This document shows, in pieces, positions 44,811 to 56,507 of a DNA stretch of 64,000 bases (position 1 is the first letter of the stretch; each line of letters begins with the position of its first letter). Below the pieces are notes generated by a model. The model saw only the letters and a program-made list of their open reading frames with translations, did no database searches and was not told where the DNA came from. The position numbers were made by a program, and so were the translations under genes. This DNA is from Moniliophthora roreri (Eukaryota; Basidiomycota; Agaricomycetes; Agaricales; Marasmiaceae), in assembly GCA_001466705.2 (NCBI GenBank), contig LATX02000175.1:248001-312000 (forward strand), read 5' to 3'.

Positions 44811-45744
44811 ATGCCTCGGAAAGACCAGCCTGGTCCCATCACGGCGCAAGCACAGCAAGATCTCGTCTCAGAAGGTCTCGACAACTTTGAACTTCCCAAA
44901 AGTCTCGTCACAAAGATCGCCAAATCCAACGTCAGTCGCCAGTCGCTGTGCTCGATTCTCCGAGGTCTTGAATATCACTAAATCACTCTCGAACAGCTTC
45001 CAGATAATACCAAACTCCAGAAGGAAACGATATTAGCATTGGTGAAGGGTTCGACGGTGTTTATAAACTATTTAGGTGTGTCTCGTGTCTCGTGTCGTTA
45101 CGCGCCTTTCACTGATTTTTAAACAGCTGCAACGCAAGTCTTTATGGTCATTTCACGTACAGATACTGAAACTAACATGTCGCTGATAGCGCACACGATG
45201 TAGCCCAATCAAAACAACATAAAAGCATTTCGGCTTCCGATGTTCTAAAGGCATTGGAGCTCCTAGAATTTGGAGACCTAGTAGACCCATTCCAAGCAGA
45301 GCTTACGAGTCCGTCTTTCATACGTCGTGACCCCTTGAATACTATTCTGAAGCATTACTAGTCTTCCGTGACCAAGGCAAGAGAAAATCGAGTGGAAGTG
45401 CGAGTGTCTCAACGTCCAAAGGCGCGAAAGCATCATCGGGCTCTACCTCGAAATCGAAGGGCAAGGAGAAAGCTGCCGCGTCTGCTTCAGCCCAGGGTCC
45501 ATTCACGTCAGCACCGCTTGCTACGGCTGCAGGAGACTCGATATCTGCGAATCCAATGGCGATAGATGTCGAAGAGGTAAACCGTGATCGAGGAGACGAC
45601 GAAGATGCCGAAGTGGATGGGGGTGATGACCCTATGGAAGAAGACGAGGTGGAAGAGACAGTGGATGTGAATGGACAGTCGACAGATCGCCCACCGTCAG
45701 AACAGGCGGATGGTACTAAAAACACCGATGGTACAAACGTTTGA
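44811..45744 (+). CDS. DPB4: DNA polymerase epsilon / chromatin-complex histone-fold subunit (Dpb4/POLE3)
   Basis: Five exons, 44811-44930, 44997-45075, 45127-45133 (7 nt), 45190-45308 and 45362-45744, encode 235 aa. Histone-fold blocks: DNFELPKSLVTKIAKSN, ETILALVKGSTVFINYL, AATAHDVAQ, HKSISASDVLKALELLEFGD. Dpb4 pairs with a partner histone-fold protein in Pol epsilon and in ISW2/CHRAC-like remodellers. The 7-nt exon (CTGCAAC) is needed: without it the frame ends at once, with it the conserved AATAHDVA is restored. Its downstream intron starts GCAAGT and ends TAG, a GC-AG intron. The C-terminal exon is Ser/Lys-rich then very acidic (DPMEEDEVEETVDV), common in fungal Dpb4. Very confident. Confidence 0.93.
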
Positions 45745-47643
45745 ATGTCTGAGTCTCTCGTCTAGTGGTATCGTGCTTTGTTTTCTGTTTGCTTGTTATT
45801 CACGAACCTTCATTCATCCTCTTGCCAGTTTGACTGAAGAATGAACCTGTCAACGATTTACTACAAATTCAAGGCCCAGATTACTACAAGTTCGGAGTTC
45901 AATGCTTGTCCCTAAGTTGAACAGCGCTGCCATTTCAGTCGGCGCCTTTGAAAGTCCGTTGAGCTTACGGGTTCTCAGCATGCAAGCGAGCCGTTGTCCG
46001 GCAATAACTCGGCAACCTATAGTCAATAGGTGAAGAAATGGGAAAGTTGAAAGCATATCCGGTGGCTAGTGTCCCCGGATACCAATAGAGGTACTAATAT
46101 CCTGATGAACACGTCCGTATGTCTCTTCCTCTTCTGTGCCCGCTGCTTCTTTTCCTGAAAACAGACAAATCCAGGATAGGAAGGACTTCCTGAGTTGCCA
46201 GAGAATCCTCTCTCGGTGTAACCCGGTAACTAGGCTGACTGTGTTAGGACTGGTATATGGGCAGGAATGGTTCATGGGGCACCCTCGGGATATGTTCGTC
46301 TCCATGGGGCTATACCTGAAGCCTGGGACAGGGATCGTCCGTCGTCCCCATCTTTTGGGTGCACTATCTGGGATCTGATGGACAGAATCAAGCATACGAT
46401 GTTTATATAAACGATGTGAGCTTCAAGAGTATAGTGCTCAGATCACAGATTGTTGACATTCACATTAGTAGGCTTTGCTAGACCCAAATCCTCCAGACAG
46501 CTACCTCCGTAGTCCACCGATGTATTTCTTTCACTGGCTTCTCCCACAATGACTTGGAGTTGAATGCTCCTGGGTTTGTCAGTGCTATCGAGAGCAGAGA
46601 TTAATTTAACGGCAAATTCATTTCATTGGTCCATCTGAAACTCCAGACGTCGCGTCAATTGTGGATAATGTATACCTTGATGAAGGAGGGCATCGACGTC
46701 GACTACAAATTGAGGGCGACGTCCAGGATGTCCCTGACCTCGTTTCCAGGTTCTCGTATCAATTAGAAGCGGGTCGGTCGACGACTTTGTCCGATACGAG
46801 ATGACGACCTAAGCGTCACCAAACGCCAATCATCACCCAAATCGGAACTCCTTTCCACCAACTCCCGCTGCGTCAATGTCCAGGCACGCTCACGAAGGTT
46901 TCGTCGTAAGTATCCATCATCTCCGGAGGAATCTTCGCACTGCTCTAATTAATTGTTGACCTAGAAAGAAACGTCGAGAGCGAAGGTCTATCCCACACGG
47001 GGAGGGTTAAGTTTCAATGCGAGTTCTAATCGACAGGCCAGACTGCAACGGTGCCTGCAGGCGGATGGGCGTTCTACTAGAAGCATGTTTCAAAGCTAAT
47101 GTCGAGGGCATCAGATGCTGGTCTATCAGTCTCGGAGGGTTTTGGCCACAGTCCAGTCAGCCTTGACTGCGGCCAGTTGCATGCAGTGTTAATACAAGTA
47201 AGCTTTCGGCCGGTGTGGTGCCCCATAATTGTTATTTGGTCGCGTTATGTATGTTTTCATTGAATTTCTCTAAACGCTGCCTACGGATTGGAGCCGCGGG
47301 CTGGGCTGTACTAACGTTTTCCTTATAGAGCAAGTACGCACGATAATACCGTAGCCTGGACTGTAACCCCCCGCTTTCTCGCTGCTCTGCGGTTCAATAG
47401 CGATCTGCAGTGTTGCCTGCAGCTGTAATCTACTCTCACAGCGTCCACCTGTCACAGGAAGCGCCGAGAGTTTGAATAACATTCATTCTTCGTATCGGAG
47501 GTACATCAAACGGGCCTATTACCTAAACCATGGGCTTGTAGTCATAATATAGGTATCGTCAGGCTTCCGTTGCATCACAGCACCGTTTTGGCATGGCATA
47601 AGCGGCCGAGGCGTTTATAAGATCTCAGCATACGATCTTGGTT
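45745..47643. other. 1.9 kb, no firm gene
   Basis: Frames on the minus strand at 46066-46395 and elsewhere lack domains. A weak possibility is a small plus-strand gene starting near 46876 (MSRHAHEGFV, then a GTAAGT..TAG intron and KETSRAKVYPTRGG, about 54 aa); support is only the splice pattern. The regulator promoter lies at the right end. Confidence 0.35.
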
Positions 47644-49052
47644 ATGATGCCTCCCTCCCAAATACTTTTCAACGTCGAGTCCCCCATGGAATCGATTACC
47701 CATCCGGTACGAACGCGCTCTCATCGAGGAAATATACCAAAGCTTCCACAAGTAGGTGTTCACGTCGACTCTCATGCATTCGAGAATTTGATCGAACATT
47801 CTCGTAGACCAAGTGTTGTTCGTTTTGTCCCGCAAAATTTACCAGGACGACTCACCTGAACAGGCACGTTCGTTCCCGTAAGCTTCTCTGCCTTCTATGA
47901 AAATCGGTTCGGTTCTAACGCCTGGCGGTGCCGCAGATATTAATCAACGTCTCTACAGCTGTAATGTAAGCTGTCTTGCAATAGGCTGCGAATAAAGGCA
48001 TGAACTCAAAATGCAACACATGCTAGATGTGCAACTCTCAGTTCACACGCAGCGATCTTCTCTCTCGCCATAAGAAGACATGTGGCAATTCGTAAGTTCT
48101 TGGGCTTCGTGTGTCCATGGTCGTCGGTTAATGTTTTCTATCATACCAGGTTGAACCCTCACCGGTCGAGGCAAAAGTCTTGTCAGGTGAGACTGTTCAT
48201 GTTCGTATCTCGGTGCTTATACTCAAGAATTGTGTACAGGCTTGCGCAGAGTCCAAAATAAAGTGCGACCTGCTATATCCTTGCAGCAAGTGCACCTCGA
48301 GGGGCCGGACCTGCATATTCTTCAATGATCCTGAGATCTCACGAATGAAGAAATGCATGATGAAGTCATTGGGTGGAAGTGCGGCTACAACTCCTCAATC
48401 CGAGGACTTGGACCTACCGGAGTCGCCACCTTTAACTCCAAACTCCTATTACCCACATGCATCGTCCCTCAAAACTCACGAGAACTCCGACTGCAGTCCT
48501 CTGCGGCTCGAGCAGCGGACATATTCGATCTACCCTGCAGATGAATTCGCGAATGCTGGGCTTCAGAATGACAATCCCGATACACAATCACTCTCCCATG
48601 GCTGGTACCGCATTGACAGTTCACATTCCTATTCAGTCTCGTCCTTCGATACTCCATCACCCACACAGCAAGGACGCGGGAGCGCCGGTGAAGTTTCTTA
48701 CTACGCATCTGCCTCAGAATCGTCGTTTTCCCCTACCGGTCATATTAACCATCATGGTTCCTATGGCTCCCCTGGAAGCGTCTCTTCAGGGCCTTCCGAA
48801 CAGGATGTAGCAGTTATGGAGTACACACGCCCACCCTCTACGCAATACCCCCAATATCATCACCATCTTGCTACTCCCGCCCCTGTCACTGGGTCTATTC
48901 CTGGTTATGGTCTGGACACAGCAACCTATTCGTACCCGCAGCTTGCGGAACAACCTACCTATAAGCCGTGGTTTCGTGATGATTTATCATCCAACACGAC
49001 ATCATCACTGCCTTCCCCAGACTCCCCGTATGGTCCAACTACATATGTGTGA
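47644..49052 (+). CDS. transcription factor with two C2H2 fingers and a Zn2Cys6 cluster
   Basis: Six exons, 47644-47751, 47808-47877, 47937-47965 (29 nt), 48027-48091, 48150-48186 and 48240-49052, give 373 aa. After a short leader, finger 1 is CSFCPAKFTRTTHLNRHVRS then H, finger 2 is CNMCNSQFTRSDLLSRHKKTC (C2HC-type end), and about 15 residues later the binuclear cluster CQACAESKIKC then CSKCTSRGRTC (CX2CX6CX5CX2CX6C). The remainder is Ser/Pro/Tyr-rich (activation-like), with no fungal_trans domain. All three zinc modules are split over small exons, so automatic annotation may lose them. It is a nuclear DNA-binding regulator; targets unknown. The ATG at 47647 is an equally good start. Confidence 0.88.
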
Positions 49053-49670
49053 AATCTGATCGACGCTTGCGGGGGCGAGAATGCTGGTTCGCTTTGCGGT
49101 CGCATACACCTCGAGTGACTGCAGTAGCGCATCCTCCCCGGAACGGCATGCTCGATCCTTACCGCCGGCTGTATAGCGGACGTCCGTGTTGCTATTCAAG
49201 GCTTTGCCGCCGAACAAGACAATGGATACACGTCCTTATCAGCTTCCTCGATGATATCTGCCTCTGACGTTGGGCGCTGGGCACTGCGGCGCTTCAGAGA
49301 AAGGATAGTCTTGGAATGATTCGTATCATCATTTTGCCGGGATTTCTACACCATTCGGGTCCCCTTTCAGCAATTGCGAACCGAAAACGGTGGAATAGGG
49401 ATCATTATCGTCATCCCTAGGCCGGTTACGGTTAGATGTACGATTTCTTGAACACGATTTAATAGAAAATGGCTGCGATTCTGTAGGCAGTGTTAAAGAA
49501 GACTATCATATCAGTCTTGTGTAATTCAATCTGGTGCGGCTTCTCACACCATTGTGAAGGTCATGGATATATAGAGCATCTAATCAATTGCCAGCATATG
49601 CATATCAGCGGGATTACAGTATAAATGCTTCTGCTTTCTTCCATGTCTATCGGAAATCGCCTTAGTCAGG
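49053..49670. other. convergent 3' region
   Basis: About 620 bp between the plus-strand regulator and the minus-strand gene at 49671. AT-rich, no supported gene; holds the two 3' ends. Confidence 0.4.
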
Positions 49671-50441
49671 TCAGGCTATCCAATGGGCACAGCTGCTTGG
49701 CGCAGGTAGACGAAGGGTATTACCAACCACGACTGCCACGACAATCAGCATAAATATATGCTTTCCTGCCCTGAACTCCAAAGATGCACCCAGCCATTCT
49801 TCAACTTTTTGGAAATACCTGAAATACTTGAGGCGGCCCATCCTTGAGCTTTGCACTAAAGAACCAGTCAGCGAACATCCAATGAGTGATAGAAATCCCT
49901 CGAATACCTTTCGACACCAGAACACGTCGTCACTACAAGGCTCCATACGCTCATCATCCGCCCACTCTGATTCCCAATGCAGGCAGTAATAGCACTGTCT
50001 CAGTAAACCTTCCTCGGGTATTGTCACTTCAATTTCGAAACACATAATCTGCTTAGGCTTCGAACCAACTGGAAGTGATTGCGATATCTCAGCTCGTGTT
50101 CTCCCGGTGAGCCTCGCGACTGGAGTCTCTGAATCAAGCAGTATGTGTACCGGAGATACAAACTTTTGAGATGCGTAGTCGGGGTCATCCGGATTGTAGG
50201 TCGCGTTGGCAATGCCAGGATTCAGCCAGAAATAGCGCCTAGCATGTGATTCGGGTGCCCTCATGTCGGGGGTGTTAAGTGCGCAAAAAATGCGTTGTCC
50301 GTATGCCATCCCATAGCCTCGAGAGTAAGTCAGGAACCACTTTCGCTGGTAGCGACTTAGTGACATAGATATGCCTCCTGTGTGGCGGGACCGGAGGACG
50401 ACCACAGGATCCTTGGGCTGCTCGGATCTTGCCAAGGACAT
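49671..50441 (-). CDS. hypothetical protein, RYQRKWFLTYSRGYG family
   Basis: Open for 256 codons without an intron. Distinctive: SLSRYQRKWFLTYSRGYGM, FCALNTPDMRAPES, RRYFWLNPGIANATYNPDD, a cysteine cluster QCYYCLHWESEW and a hydrophobic end (HIFMLIVVAVVVG) that could be a membrane anchor. An alternative intron from the GTATTCGAGG after WCRK to a TTTAG acceptor replaces the last 70 or so residues with a soluble tail, so the end is uncertain. A decayed relative lies at 51721. No domain recognised. The start may also be Met26. Neighbours give no functional clue. Confidence 0.6.
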   Translation of the reverse strand: MSLARSEQPKDPVVVLRSRHTGGISMSLSRYQRKWFLTYSRGYGMAYGQRIFCALNTPDMRAPESHARRYFWLNPGIANATYNPDDPDYASQKFVSPVHILLDSETPVARLTGRTRAEISQSLPVGSKPKQIMCFEIEVTIPEEGLLRQCYYCLHWESEWADDERMEPCSDDVFWCRKVFEGFLSLIGCSLTGSLVQSSRMGRLKYFRYFQKVEEWLGASLEFRAGKHIFMLIVVAVVVGNTLRLPAPSSCAHWIA

Positions 50442-50664
50442 TTTGGGGAAGAAGATGATAGATTGATCAAAGAAGAGATTGGGGATTTAAACTTTCAAAT
50501 TGCAGACGTGGTGCCAGCAAGAACCGATGTCAGTGACCATAAGGGCGCTGTATCTGCTCATGCACGTTGAAGCACTGCCAGCTCTACTTGCCGGCGGCTA
50601 GGACCACGTGTACTCGGTCGGACTTTTCGGACTTGACGGAGAGCTCTTGCGTTCTACCATCACG

Positions 50665-51693
50665 ATGTCTCCTGCTTTACCAATCGAGTTGCTCAGAGAG
50701 ATAGTTCAACATGCTCTATACTCACATACCGGAGGTTTAGAGGACGGGATATGCTCTAGAAACAAGCCATCTTGGAATCGTATCTCATCGCTTGTTTCAT
50801 CCTCGAAGCTTCTTCGCGCATTAGCATTAGAACAATGGTTCTGGAGGCTACGTGTCCACACGCCGGAGGATCTTTTAGATGAGAACTTGGTATTCTCGGA
50901 GATCAAATTATCTTGGACTAGGTGAGTGGAGTAGCACTTTCTCCAGCTAAGGTGCTCATGCCTACGGATAGGGAACTGCATTGCACACTCTCCGACCAAC
51001 TTCAAGCCCCACCTGGGCCTTGGGTGATTGAAGAATTCAAAAGACTGAACAAGCTCAGAATCGACTGGACAGATCCTATGCCCGCGGACCAGTCCTTCCA
51101 CACCACCAGTTTCCAAATCATACCAATGATAACCGAGTTGGATGTTCGGGGAATGGAATGGCCGTCACCCAAGGTTATGGCATCGATCGCCACGACATTC
51201 CCTAACCTTGAGGTCCTACGTCTGCAGCAAGACACTGTGTGGTGTGGACTTTGTCATCTCTGCTGTGTACCCGGTTTTAAGGAGCCGGGTGGACCTACGT
51301 CGATCATCTACGAAGGTGGAATAGGCCTTCCGGTCAGTATTGTAATCCTGTACTTGCAAGCTTACCCACCCCGTTTTGTAGGTACATTACGCTCAAGCCC
51401 TTTCACCCCTAGCTCAACTCAGAGACATTATTCTCACCGTTGGCAATAATGGATATGGCGATACCGAATTGGACAACAACAAGAACGAGAACATATGGTC
51501 GGGAGAGTGCGACGAGTGCATGACGACCATGTACTCGGATTTGACCTTTCGTGGAGAGTGGGTGTCGAGGAAGAAGAAGGTGCTCGAGGTGCCCGGGAAG
51601 CGGCCTCCTTCGCTCAAGTTGGTTGAGTGGCGATTTTACACAGTCTCGACATTTTACTATGATGACCAGCCAACCCCGACCCCTTTTGACTGA
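50665..51693 (+). CDS. F-box/LRR-like protein
   Basis: Three exons, 50665-50921, 50972-51332 and 51382-51693, code 309 aa. It opens MSPALPIELLREIVQHALYS, the start of a degenerate F-box, with WNRISSLVSSSKLLRALALE and WFWRLRVHTPEDLL. The body has leucine-rich pieces (RLNKLRIDWTDP, ITELDVRGMEWPSP, FPNLEVLRLQQDT, LAQLRDIILTVGN) like the LRR part of basidiomycete F-box proteins. Such proteins link SKP1/cullin ligases to substrates; none is predictable. It sits between two related hypothetical genes. Confidence 0.65.
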
Positions 51694-51720
51694 TGTCTCT
51701 AAGGTCAGCTCTTGACGTGA

Positions 51721-52330
51721 ATGCACATACTTGCAATGCTGACATTTGTTCATCGAGGTGGCCATTTTCTTCTTCTGGATCGTCAGTACTGGTTCGCCTC
51801 GTGCCGGTGTTCCCTCTTCAGCATTCTAGATTTAACCAATGGTATCCTCGAACCAGGCCAGTTTCACGCCCACCGCATGCCGGCTGCAGCATTTACAGCA
51901 TTTGAACAGCAAAATAGGCTTAGCAGCAAAGCTGTCATAGATCCGGGTCTTGACACACAGCGGGTTTATCTAGGCCACTTCATGCGGCAATGGTTTCTGA
52001 CTCAATCAGGAGGTTACGGGTCTATGGGCGGTCTACGTGTCTCCTGCTTATTCAACGGCCCCGTCATCGCACTATATCACAGTAGACCCATTCTCTGGCT
52101 GAATCCAAGGATTGGCAACCGGCCGGATTCTTCTGAATCCATAATTGGGACGTTACGGTATTACATATATATTACTCGACTCAGACTACGAGGATGCTAA
52201 CAGGAAGAACACAGTGTTGTTTTGCGAGCGTATCGGGATGATGGATCGGGAGAGAAGTGCAGATATTTCATGCCGAGATTCATCTACTGGTGTTTGGGAA
52301 GAGGCGTGACAGGTGTTGCGTTATCCGAAC
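51721..52330 (+). pseudogene. decayed relative of the gene at 49671
   Basis: FMRQWFLTQSGGYGSMGGLR, RPILWLNPRIGN and DSSES match RYQRKWFLTYSRGYGM.YGQR, RYFWLNPGIAN and NPDD of the gene at 49671, on the opposite strand. The frame stops at 52200 and the remaining C-terminal part (around 52210-52330) is only partly readable. A pair of paralogues in opposite orientation bracket the F-box/LRR gene. Confidence 0.55.
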
Positions 52331-55300
52331 CTTTGTAGAACGGTGTGCGCAAGTACTGGGTCATTTGCTTTATTCGCTGAATTCCCGCTAAATCCCCACT
52401 GAATTCTACTTATTTTTCCTAGTCCGAAAGCGTTGAAGGTCAGCTAGTTTCAGGGGTTTGGGTTGTCCGTCAGAAGCTGCGGCGTGGCTGAGTTACATAC
52501 TCGAGAAGCCCATAGAAGGGCTCGTGTTCATCCTGGACCTGCCCATTGGGCGAACCAATAGTCTCCAAAGACGTTGGATAACGGGTCTTTCCCGTCGGGT
52601 GTTCCTGTTTAGTCCCTCCGAGTTGTTAGTTATCATTTGAATTATTGAGACTAGTGGTTTGGTCAAGCAAGGCTTATTGGTCAATATTTGAATTGGTCGA
52701 TAGTAGGTGTACGGTAACCGAGTGCTGGATTCAGGGCGTGGTACCAATGTCGGTAGGATGCATGTTTGTTTCGTTCTATCTTCAGCTGAAAGCTTTCGAG
52801 GCCAAATCAGTCGGAATACCAGGATTGCCTAGGATGGGTTTTCAATGGGACATCTGAACTTAGCGCGAGGCGATTCCATCAGTTCTTCTTTCTTTCGATC
52901 TACTCTGGCTCGACAGGCCCCGAACAACCCCCGAAACACGACCATCCTAAGCTCTCTTGCCTAAGACACACGTAAGCCTTGATATATTGTGGCCTTTCCT
53001 GTCAACCGATAATAATACGTCGTCCGAAGTCGATGAAGATGGGCATTGCCGCAATGGGTCGGCTCAAGGGTCTTGGGGACGTTATCTAACTGGGGATGCT
53101 CAATTTTGGTTCAACCGTATCCTACGATAAAGGCGAGCCACACTGTTTTTTTTTATCGCTTCGATATTCTATCTAGGCTTGCAGGACGTCTGGCAACCAA
53201 AATTAGACATTCACCCGGGAGTCGATATCCAATGTGCTCGATGCCACCTCCATGAATTTCTCGCAGGCGTTTACTTCCCCAAGTCAACTGAATCCCACCT
53301 CATGATAACGAACCCCTGCGAGTAAATATGCGCGTGGATGGCGTTATCAGCTCGCAAGTTTCTCCTCGAAGAACCTCGGCTCACTACCTCCCCCCGACGA
53401 GCTCACGGTCTCTACCGTAGTTTGTAGCATGGTTTCGGTTCCACGATGCATAGAGCAGCTGAGCAATGGAAAGAGCGATTTGGCGTTTGCTCGAACCTTC
53501 ATCAAAGAAACACCATGCCTTCTATCCCTGATGGAGCTCTCCATTCATGTGGTTGACATTAGCCATAGCTACTTCTGTCTCATATGGGGAAAAATATTTT
53601 GGGTAAATGAAATGATGGTTTTCCGGGTCACGCTCAAGAAGAAGTAGGACCTGGCCGAGACATATACTCGGAGACTTTTGGAGGATTCATTACGACCTGG
53701 CGTTCTCGTATTACGCCAGCCATATGCGGGACTTTCGTGCGCTTGGATCTGTCATTAACAATTCCCAAATTTGGATCGTCTACTCTTATCCAGAAACATC
53801 GTGAAACGGATCCCACATATCCCTTGTCGACTAGGGACGTTTGGACGTTGTGTTCTCCCGGATACCATAGCCAGCGATGGCATCGACGTCTCGAGGTCTA
53901 ATCTGGAACTATTTCGACCGTGGATTATAATCGAAGCACTCGATAGTGAAGTTTTACTCTCATTGTTGAGCATTACTGCTTATACCGTCGGCAAGGATCG
54001 TTCCGAAGTCACTAGGAGCACCACCAATCTTGTTAACGGGCTACGATCTTTCCTAGTATATCATTCTGTCACATTGGCGATCCAGCGAGAGATCAAGTCT
54101 AGGTTGCGGAAACGAGGGAGGCATCGCGTCGTGGATCATCCCGTTCGTATGGCAATTGAAGCGCTGGAGCGCCGGAGCGTTGGACGAAGGTTATGAAGAA
54201 ACGCATCGTTGAATAAAGGTAACGAAGGATGGTGTCTGAATCAGACGGTAAGTATGCATCTTTACGATTGGGCCCTAAATAACACTGATTCTTTTTACAG
54301 TGCAAGAGTGAACCGGTGACAAGCAAGACTACGAATGTTGCTCACGATCCCCCAGTATACTGCTCTACGGAATGCCAGAAACTTCTGGCTGGAGACGTCA
54401 TCGAGAGGGCTCTGAAAGACCCAAATTCGGTATGTAATTCAAAACTTATGGGGAAATGTGGCGCCCGAATGCTTACTGCATCAAAACAAGGCAGTTCATA
54501 CCTTCTCTCGAATCTGGACGGTCGATTCATCAAAGCTTTTGCCCACAATATTACCGACACAAAGTTTGATTCGTCTTTCCGTAAATTCGAGTCTCATCCA
54601 GAAGCTACTGGATTTTTGCTTATCAAACTCGACGCACGCCTTGCGCAAGCTCAAGGCTAGGCTTACGCGAATGAGCATAGTCGAGGGAGGGGTCCCCAGC
54701 TGGTTGATATCACAAGATGTCAAGAATAAGCTGGTAAGGCTGGGAAAAGAGCTTTTGATCGCGTGTCGCCTACCGGGCGGGTACGAACAAAGCCAGTGAA
54801 GGATCCGAGGGTGTCCAAGCGAATGGGTTTTTGGCTTGACTTCTGAGTGTCGTTTTGGGTTACTAGGACAAGGTTACGGTAAGGTTTGAGCAACTCGTTT
54901 TATATCTTCGCGATTACTGACTCACCTTCCTTCGTCCTAGATTTCCCATACAAGACGACGGCTCTTGATCTGAGCATGAAAGGTTGTTAGAAGGGAACCC
55001 GGTAATATACGCATTTTCTGTTCGATAGAGATATAATTCTACCTTTCTTTGCCCTCTACTCTGACAGACCAAGCTTCGTAGGTCATCCTATTTATACGAT
55101 ACCGCGCACAAACTTCAACCGATGCTTCAAATAAATTAAATTTTCGAACGCGCTTTCGTGATCCTTCGATGTTCACATCCTGGCTCTAACCTCTCGAAAA
55201 CCTGTGCGTTCCTAACCTAGGCATTGACGGCTATCGACGAACAGTGCCCGTTTTCCGCTTTTAAGGATTTTCAGCTGATATTCTTTGACTTTTGACAGCT

Positions 55301-56507
55301 ATTTACCACATTAGCTGCTCTGGACTGGAATTGCAGGCCCACGTCATTTCATTGTCATTGAAGATCCTAGCACCCGAACCTTCATGTTGCCAAGCATGCC
55401 GCATCCGCAGCTATCGATTCATTGTGGCTCTGATACCAAGTCGCCTATGCCAATTTTTCTTCGTTTCTCGAGTTCGTGTAGTGCTCCAAGTGTCAGGGGC
55501 TCGGGCTGCAAGTCCGCATCGGCCGCATCGGCAAACGACTCCCGCGCCCAACGGAAGATTAAAGGTCACGCCACTTTCCAAAGCCACTGAAGCTCCAATG
55601 AAATGTGCCACCGCCCATCTATCGTTCACATGAATCCCCACGAACACCTCGAGGCTCCAAAAGCACGAGGCAGGGTCCCCGATATAGAAAAAAAAACCGC
55701 CCCTGCAAAGGCCGGATTGGGTCCGGACGGGACCTCGAAGGACATTTGCAACTGTCATTTCGGTTGGCATAGCGGGCCTCCATCTCTGTTATTGTTCAAT
55801 GCACAGCAAAGGGGATGGGTGTCATGATCAACTTCAGACAAGGGGAAGGTCGCCTGAGCCTCAACGTCGAGCGAGGGCCGTTGAACGAGCCTGCTGGGTT
55901 GGGCCACTTTGAAACGTGTTCACTGTTTTGATTGAGTTTTTTTGATTTTGCGAAGACGGGGATCAGTCAAATTTTTGTTCTTTTCCTGTTGGGGGTTTGG
56001 CCATTACTGGACAGGTGAGTCAATATCTTTTGTACGGATGATACCAGAAAAAATGAATTAGCAAGTGAACGACAGGTCCTTTTCCTTGAGTCCTCCAATC
56101 CAGACCCAGCGCAGGCATCAACTATTGATTCATGAAGCATTCAGCCGTCTCCCTCCTGTTTTCTTTTTTTTTTTTTGAACTCAGGGCCGCCAAATCACCA
56201 CCGGGCTAATTATAACCGCGGGGATAAACGTCCTATTTTGGTAATCAATTGTTGATGGCACACGTTCTTTTGGCGTGTTTGCATTGCACACAGAACAATA
56301 AAACTGGCATTTTACATCCAGCAACAATGGGTTTCCGTCGACATCTTAAAAGCCAGGTCCTAGTCTCGAGAAATTCCTCAATTTTTTCTGTAACGACCTC
56401 ACCGACTCACACGACCTTGACAAGCCTTTCTTTACATCGCTGAGCGATTTCTCTGTACGACTTTCGACCTTCATTCAGGAACCCACTTTTTCCGTCTATA
56501 CGACACG
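52331..56507. other. 4.2 kb without a firmly supported gene
   Basis: Several plus-strand frames (52458-52640, 53046-53255, 53429-53647, 53771-54196, 54316-54660) are 60-141 codons long. I could not join them into one protein or recognise a domain; 54316-54660 has a possible YCSTECQK (MYND-like) patch. They may be remnants of one or more fast-evolving genes. From 54.8 kb on there is AT-rich intergenic DNA with a T13 run near 56162, then the AA9 promoter. Confidence 0.35.

Noticed and set aside
53771..54660. Possible MYND-like gene
   Set aside because: Only a YCSTEC patch; upstream cysteines and a joinable reading frame are missing.
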